Shown in pieces: positions 22,430-26,392 of a stretch of 26,392 bases of DNA. Origin of the DNA: JBKEBQ01 sp047973225. GTDB lineage: Bacteria > Bacillota_I > Bacilli_A > Erysipelotrichales > Erysipelotrichaceae. Numbering within the stretch: position 1 is the first letter of the stretch; each line of letters starts with the position of its first letter. The position numbers were made by a program, and so were the translations under genes. The stretch covers positions 1 through 26,392 of the forward strand of contig JBKEBQ010000036.1 of assembly GCA_047973225.1 (NCBI GenBank), read 5' to 3'. The notes under the pieces are model-generated. The model saw nothing but the letters and a program-made list of their open reading frames with translations, ran no database searches and was not told the origin of the DNA.

Positions 22430-23323
22430 TTATAAAAATATTAGACTTAAATGTTTGGTTATCTGATTGATATTCTGATTGTACTTTCTAACTTTTTTGA
22501 AATCATTATCTAAATCATACGTAACTAATGCATCGTTTGCAGTCAATATTATTAATTTATTTTCAACTAAATCCATTTTTTTATTGTCTCTTCCGAATCA
22601 TGAGATGAAATTTTTCCTGTTTTAATGTCATATACACTAACCATACTTCCATTTGGAGAAACTGTGCTAGAATGAGATATTATAATTGAATCGTTGTATT
22701 CTACAACATCATTTGGATACAAATATGGGAACGCAATAGACGTTATTTCATTAGAAGTCAAATCTAAGATCAACATCCTATTATCTGCCTTATCCCTATT
22801 ATCATATTCATTAGGAATATATAATTTATCCTGATGTAGAAGTACTTTTCCATACCCCATTCCAAAATCACTGAAATCAATTGTATTTAACAAATTTACT
22901 TTCTTTATCTAATTGTGTAATATGTGCTGACATATTTAGATTGCTACCAGCATAAATAAATTTATCGTCTGCTGTTGCACAAATAATATTTACACGATTA
23001 ATTGAAAATTCTGCAAATTTTTGACTTTTGTTGTCTAAGATTACTACCTTTTAGCATCTGTTTTGTTTACTATACCCAAAGGTACCATCAGGATTCCGTC
23101 ATCTAGATATATAGGATTATTCCAAACAGATGACAAATCGGCATACTTGTTATTTTTAACAGTAATCACATTTAAAGAAGGGTCATAAAATGTAATGCTA
23201 CTTTCTTCTCTAATCTGTGTAGTTTCAATAACTCCGACAAAAAATTTTCGGCATTCTCATTTTTTGTTTTTGACACCCCACCAAAAAGAAGAGTGTAGCT
23301 ATTAATAATATTTTTATTTTCAT
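22430..23323 (-). pseudogene. Frameshifted lipoprotein gene, probably beta-propeller-like
   Basis: This was a secreted lipoprotein of roughly 295 residues. The ATG at 23323 has a GGGGG-rich ribosome binding site and starts MKIKILLIATLFFLVGC, a signal peptide with lipobox. The reading frame then breaks soon after the lipobox, again before VGVIETTQIREESS, then near 23050 (before KVVILDNKSQKFAEFS), again near 22890 (before the piece LLNTIDFSDFGMGYG) and in an A-tract near 22580 (before LVENKLIILTANDALV). The pieces read in order give repeated strands such as NPIYLDDGILMVPLG, DDKFIYAGSN, HQDKLYIPNEY and NDSIIISHSS, the pattern of a beta-propeller of the kind that tracks state values. It sits 50 bp downstream of the YiiX-like gene and was probably its operon partner. 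Confidence 0.8.
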
Positions 23324-23373
23324 TCTAAATCCCCCTAACAAAACGAAGCATAATCATATAAATTATCTTTTGT

Positions 23374-24012
23374 TCATTTTTCAAATACTACTTGTTTTTT
23401 TCTATAAACCAAAGACGTTTTTGACGTGCTTATTAATTTCATCGAATGAATCGCTCTAGCTCCTAATATACCATAATCACCAGTATTCAAATCAATTCCA
23501 TACAAATCTAAAAAAGCAGAGCGTATTAACTGCGAACAATAAAACGAACCTCTATAATCCATTCTATAAAAATTCCAGTTATATGGTTTTCCAATTCTAT
23601 TATAACTCCAATTTGCTGCTCTTGCACCCTGTGCTGCGGACGTTGTTCTGACAGTCACTGCATAAACTTGGGATTTACTTTTATCCCAAGTATTCTTTAC
23701 TTTTGTCACTCCACTATCCAAAGCCTCTATTACATGCTTTGATGAATACACAATTGCAGAATGTCCAGTTGGTATAACTCCCTTATACCGATCATTAGTT
23801 ACTAGAATAACTCCTTTGCGTCTTGGATATGAACCAAATCTTGACCTTGTAAAATTTCCCTTATCCGTCTCAATAGCCATAGATTCTGCAGTATCAATTA
23901 ATTCTTTTGTTAATTCTTCGTCATCTTGTGTCGATTTTCCGTTAGTTTCAAGTGGTGTTTCTGTCGGCTGCATCGTAATTTCTTCAGCTTCAATTGCGGA
24001 TACCGAAAACAA
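23374..24012 (-). CDS. YiiX/YycO-like permuted NlpC/P60 (papain-fold) protein, normal start codon missing
   Basis: The protein resembles the circularly permuted NlpC/P60 group (YiiX, YycO, YebB). It has YPRRKGVILVTNDRYKGVIP, H84 in GHSAIVYS, E96 in VIEALDSGV and the nucleophile C159 in FYCSQLIRSAF, numbering from TTG at 24012. Such enzymes are predicted amidases or lipid or peptide hydrolases. The frame extends upstream through KKRKKSLIFSILLLCVLFS, a complete signal peptide (24060 down to 24004), with GGAGG at 24062-24066, but no ATG, GTG or TTG exists before 24012. Starting at TTG 24012 would destroy the signal peptide. An ATG may have been lost, for example at the AAG codon 24055-24057. So the gene may be silent or start at a non-standard codon. 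Its neighbour is a clear pseudogene. Confidence 0.65.
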   Translation of the reverse strand: MFSVSAIEAEEITMQPTETPLETNGKSTQDDEELTKELIDTAESMAIETDKGNFTRSRFGSYPRRKGVILVTNDRYKGVIPTGHSAIVYSSKHVIEALDSGVTKVKNTWDKSKSQVYAVTVRTTSAAQGARAANWSYNRIGKPYNWNFYRMDYRGSFYCSQLIRSAFLDLYGIDLNTGDYGILGARAIHSMKLISTSKTSLVYRKKQVVFEK

Positions 24013-24172
24013 TACGCATAATAATAAAATACTAAATATTAAACTTTTCTTCCTCTTTTTTCCTCCTTTTTGAATACTTATAAAAGAGCGCTTCTTTATA
24101 TTTATATTATAATAAAAAAGGAAAATGGTTTCATCCAGATGACAAGTTCTTTTACCAATACACTATAATCAA

Positions 24173-24378
24173 ATGATAGATGATATTTTTTTCTATCAAC
24201 TGCATTGTTCCTGTGGCGTACGCGGCACGCTTGTAAATCATGCTTATTATACAAGGCATGTGAAATGCGTAAAATCATACATATAGTTTTTATATTCTTC
24301 ACGTGAACTATCAGTCTTGTAGTAGACATATTTTTAAAAGGGTAACTTTGATTGGTGATGGAAATCTTTGGTGAAATC
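24173..24378 (+). pseudogene. Remnant of a DUF6431-like, transposon-associated protein
   Basis: The plus-strand frame from 24173 reads MIDDIFFYQLHCSCGVRGT and then LVNHAYYTRHVKC before a stop at 24286. In the next frame it continues YSFYILHVNYQSCSRHIF. Together these give two CxC/CxxC-like zinc-binding halves spaced as in DUF6431 proteins (C-x-C-G..L-x-x-H-x-Y-Y-x-R-x-V, then I-L-x-V-x-x-x-S-C-x-R-x-H), which accompany transposase-like genes in Firmicutes. The second half has lost one cysteine and a frameshift near 24275 separates the parts. Nothing of a catalytic domain was recognised downstream. The recognition is by eye. Confidence 0.5.
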
Positions 24379-24529
24379 TCTATGCTAGTGTCTTGGATCA
24401 GTTGTTTGCATGAGTTGAAGTAGTAGGAAAAGTAAAAGATAAAAAATGGTTGTTATTAAAAAAAGGGATCAAATCCTACTACATATTACGATGTCTACTC
24501 TTTTCAACATCCCTCCATTATGGCTATGT
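24379..24529. other. Degenerate sequence between the DUF6431-like remnant and the murA terminator
   Basis: The plus strand has scattered short open segments, such as KVKDKKWLLLKKGIKSYYI near 24429-24485, interrupted by stops, consistent with further decayed mobile-element coding sequence. I cannot identify it. No promoter, RNA motif or intact frame was seen. Confidence 0.3.
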
Positions 24530-24560
24530 GACAAAACAAAAACACCGTAAAATATCGGTG
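24530..24560 (-). terminator. Terminator of murA
   Basis: CACCG (24543-24547) and CGGTG (24556-24560) form a stem followed on the minus strand by TTTTTGTTTTGT. It is about 50 bp beyond the murA stop. Confidence 0.7.
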
Positions 24561-24608
24561 CTCATGTTTAAATATTTTTGATGCTTTTCATTTTCGGTTG
24601 ACAATATT

Positions 24609-25874
24609 TTATACAATCTCAACCTTTTCAATTGTAGCGCCTAATTGGCTAAGTTTCCCAACGATATCTTCATAACCTCTTTCAATATGATAAATTTCAT
24701 GTATTTCCGTCACGCCTTCAGCCAATAACCCAGCAATGATTAGCGCTGCTCCACAACGCAAATCCGTCGCTTCCACACTTGTTCCGCTGAGTTTGCTTGG
24801 TCCATTGATAAAACCTGCTGCCATACGAACATCAATATCGGCACCCATTTTATTTAGTTCATAGCAGTTTTTAAAACGCTCTGGATAAATGGTCTCAGAA
24901 ACAACAGACTGCCCATGACACTGTGTCAACAAGGTAACTAGGGGCTGTTGCATATCAGTCGCAAATCCTGGATATGGTGCTGTTTTGATATCCACAGGTT
25001 TTAGGATATCTGAACGACCATGCACAATGACTTTATCAACATCTACTTCAATATCAATCCCAATATCCATTAACTTCGATAACAATGCTTCTATATGTTG
25101 CGGTATAATGTTTTCCACAATCACTTCTTTACCAATCGTTGCCGCTAGGGTTACATACGTAGCCGCCTCAATGCGATCAGGAATGATTTCATGAAAACAA
25201 CCTCGTAACGCTTCTACACCATCAATGGTAATGACATTGGTTCCGACACCCTTAATTTTAGCACCCATTTTATTCAATAGCGTCGCAATGTCAATAATTT
25301 CGGGTTCTTTGGCTGCATTTTCAATAACGGTCCTACCTTTCGCATAAACAGCAGCCATCATAATGTTGTTTGTCGCACCAACACTGGATGTATCCAAAAA
25401 TATTTTATCGCCAACAAGCTCATCCGCTTCAATGACATAACAACCACGCTCATACGTTACGCTTGCTCCCAAAGCTTCAAATCCCTTGATATGTAAATCA
25501 ATTGGGCGAGGTCCTAAATAACACCCCCCAGGCATTTTAATTGTTACTTTTTTATATTTTCCAAGTAAAGCCCCCATAAAATAATAGGAAGCTCTTAATT
25601 TTGTAACCGTTTCACTTATCATCGGTTTATTTTGCATGTGCGAAGGATCGATCACAATATGATCATTCCGCTTCATCATCACATCTACGCCCAATTCTTC
25701 TAATAATATTTTTAAAGATGCTACATCTGCGATGTTAGGAACACCTAAAATAGTAACCGGTCCGTTTGCTAAAATAGCAGCTGGAATAAGCGCCACTGTG
25801 GCATTTTTTGATCCCGATGCACGAACCGTTCCTTTCAGTAATTTCCCACCTTCTATACGAATGACTTCTTTCAT
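24609..25874 (-). CDS. murA: UDP-N-acetylglucosamine 1-carboxyvinyltransferase
   Basis: This 421-residue enzyme transfers enolpyruvate from phosphoenolpyruvate to UDP-N-acetylglucosamine, the first committed step of peptidoglycan synthesis. K23 and N24 (in GSKNA) and R94 (in KLRASYYFMG) match substrate-binding residues. The catalytic cysteine is C118 in MPGGCYLGPRP, the residue alkylated by fosfomycin, so the enzyme should be of the sensitive type. Later motifs LDTSSVGATNNIMMAA and YPGFATDMQQP complete the assignment. Many Firmicutes have two paralogues (MurA and MurZ); which this is cannot be told here. The ATG at 25874 has AAGGAG upstream and a TATAAT at 25901-25906 with a weak -35. It lies alone between a decayed region and an NlpC/P60 gene. 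Confidence 0.97.
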   Translation of the reverse strand: MKEVIRIEGGKLLKGTVRASGSKNATVALIPAAILANGPVTILGVPNIADVASLKILLEELGVDVMMKRNDHIVIDPSHMQNKPMISETVTKLRASYYFMGALLGKYKKVTIKMPGGCYLGPRPIDLHIKGFEALGASVTYERGCYVIEADELVGDKIFLDTSSVGATNNIMMAAVYAKGRTVIENAAKEPEIIDIATLLNKMGAKIKGVGTNVITIDGVEALRGCFHEIIPDRIEAATYVTLAATIGKEVIVENIIPQHIEALLSKLMDIGIDIEVDVDKVIVHGRSDILKPVDIKTAPYPGFATDMQQPLVTLLTQCHGQSVVSETIYPERFKNCYELNKMGADIDVRMAAGFINGPSKLSGTSVEATDLRCGAALIIAGLLAEGVTEIHEIYHIERGYEDIVGKLSQLGATIEKVEIV

Positions 25875-25930
25875 GAATAAACTCCTTATGTCTGCTTTTT
25901 ATTATAGTATATTTTTTTATGAATATCTAT

Positions 25931-25961
25931 GAAAAAGAGAAATCTTTCGACTCCTCTTTTC
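25931..25961 (-). terminator. Weak terminator after the NlpC/P60 gene
   Basis: GAAAAAGAG (25931-25939) and CTCTTTTC (25954-25961) form an imperfect A/T-rich stem with one bulge and a long loop, about 25 bp after the stop codon. Confidence 0.4.
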
Positions 25962-25985
25962 GATATTTTTATTAGTTTTTATATA

Positions 25986-26392
25986 TTAATGTAAACGAAT
26001 AAATACAGGAGCGGAAGCACTACTAATATATGCCGATGCAAGAACTGTAGTATACCCTTTCCATCCACCATGAACCGCTCGTCCACCACCTACATATAAT
26101 GCAATGTGTGCCCATCCAGCTCCACCATCTGCATAGTAAATAAGGTCTCCTGGTTGTGCCGCTGCTGCAGATACCACACTTCCTAATGAAAAGTATCCTG
26201 CTGGCCAACCATGGAAATAAATACCTGCAGCTCTAAGTGCGTTACTAACCAACATCGTACAATCCTGATTCACACCAATTTGTGCCATCGCTGCAGACAC
26301 CACACTTCCTGCTGCTCCATAATCACCTGCATCACTTACTGCTACTGTATCATTTGATGATCTTGCTTCTTCACTTTCATCTTCTGTTTCAT
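25986..26392 (-). CDS. NlpC/P60 cell wall hydrolase, N-terminus beyond right edge
   Basis: The C-terminal 134 codons of a secreted peptidoglycan hydrolase are visible; the frame is open at the right edge, so start and signal peptide are outside. The first visible part is an acidic, Ser-rich linker (ETEDESEEARSSNDT). The NlpC/P60 domain follows with the catalytic cysteine in NQDCTMLVSNALRAAG, histidine in GWAHIALYVGGG and a third polar residue in RAVHGG, plus AQPGDLIYY, all in the usual order. NlpC/P60 enzymes cut between D-glutamate and the diamino acid in stem peptides. GTG at 26303 is not the true start, because coding sequence continues upstream. The segment SVVSAAMAQ recurs as SVVSAAAAQ within the domain. 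A cell-wall role next to murA is consistent. Confidence 0.88.
   Translation of the reverse strand, partial: ETEDESEEARSSNDTVAVSDAGDYGAAGSVVSAAMAQIGVNQDCTMLVSNALRAAGIYFHGWPAGYFSLGSVVSAAAAQPGDLIYYADGGAGWAHIALYVGGGRAVHGGWKGYTTVLASAYISSASAPVFIRLH

Noticed and set aside
24102..24329. Minus-strand open frame of 75 codons
   Set aside because: It lies antisense to the DUF6431-like remnant, has no ribosome binding site and shows no recognisable protein features.
1..26392. CRISPR arrays, tRNA and rRNA genes, intact insertion sequences
   Set aside because: I looked for regularly spaced repeats, tRNA-like cloverleaf cores and complete transposase frames and saw none; only decayed mobile-element traces were found.

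Overview
The window comes from a low-GC Gram-positive bacterium (Firmicutes). Evidence is the AT-rich sequence, strong AGGAGG-type ribosome binding sites, T-box and S-box (SAM-I-type) leaders, and A+T-rich intrinsic terminators. The gene mix (two-subunit class I fumarase beside a short malic enzyme, Feo genes with a FeoB-associated Cys-rich protein, a short DtxR-type regulator, a trace of a DUF6431-like element) would suit Erysipelotrichia. That class assignment is inference. Almost every gene is on the minus strand; the plus strand carries only an ArsC/Spx-like gene with a DtxR-type regulator, a membrane-anchored J-domain gene, a decayed mobile-element fragment and a predicted small RNA.

Layout. 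1-1422: adenine deaminase, cut by the left edge. 1544-2747: DUF975 membrane protein and HD-domain protein. 2818-4924: ABC exporter (permease, ATPase). 5117-8222: methionyl-tRNA synthetase and a membrane-anchored GNAT acetyltransferase behind a Met T-box. 8397-9683: S-adenosylmethionine synthetase behind a divergent SAM-I-type riboswitch. 9760-10637: ArsC/Spx-like protein and DtxR-type regulator. 10643-14006: malic enzyme, fumarase alpha and beta, CutC. 14501-14990: J-domain protein. 14970-17821: feoA, feoA, feoB and a Cys-rich partner under an operator-covered promoter. 18002-18916: AEC transporter. 19051-19234: a predicted small RNA with the same operators as feo. 19233-21607: lipoprotein, prmC, prfA. 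21689-21975: rpmE. 21976-24600: a decaying island with a frameshifted lipoprotein gene, a YiiX-like papain-fold gene lacking a normal start, and a DUF6431-like remnant. 24609-25874: murA. 25986-26392: C-terminal part of an NlpC/P60 hydrolase, cut by the right edge.

How parts work together. The methionine section is controlled at RNA level twice: uncharged tRNA-Met should switch on metG and its downstream acetyltransferase gene, and SAM should switch off metK. The C4 section (malic enzyme, fumarase) interconverts malate with pyruvate and with fumarate; fumarase is an Fe-S enzyme and so depends on iron. The iron section is the most interesting part. The feo promoter and an orphan, near-consensus promoter 1.3 kb away share an identical 18-bp box and a second GTTAG-N6-CTAAC box. 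The orphan promoter drives only about 125 nt ending at a terminator. The predicted RNA folds into hairpins whose loops show CUCCUUU, GAUCCU and CUCCUU, complementary or nearly so to Shine-Dalgarno sequences. I propose an iron-responsive small RNA, analogous in logic to RyhB, FsrA and IsrR, with the short DtxR-type protein encoded in this window as candidate repressor. This is inferred from sequence alone.
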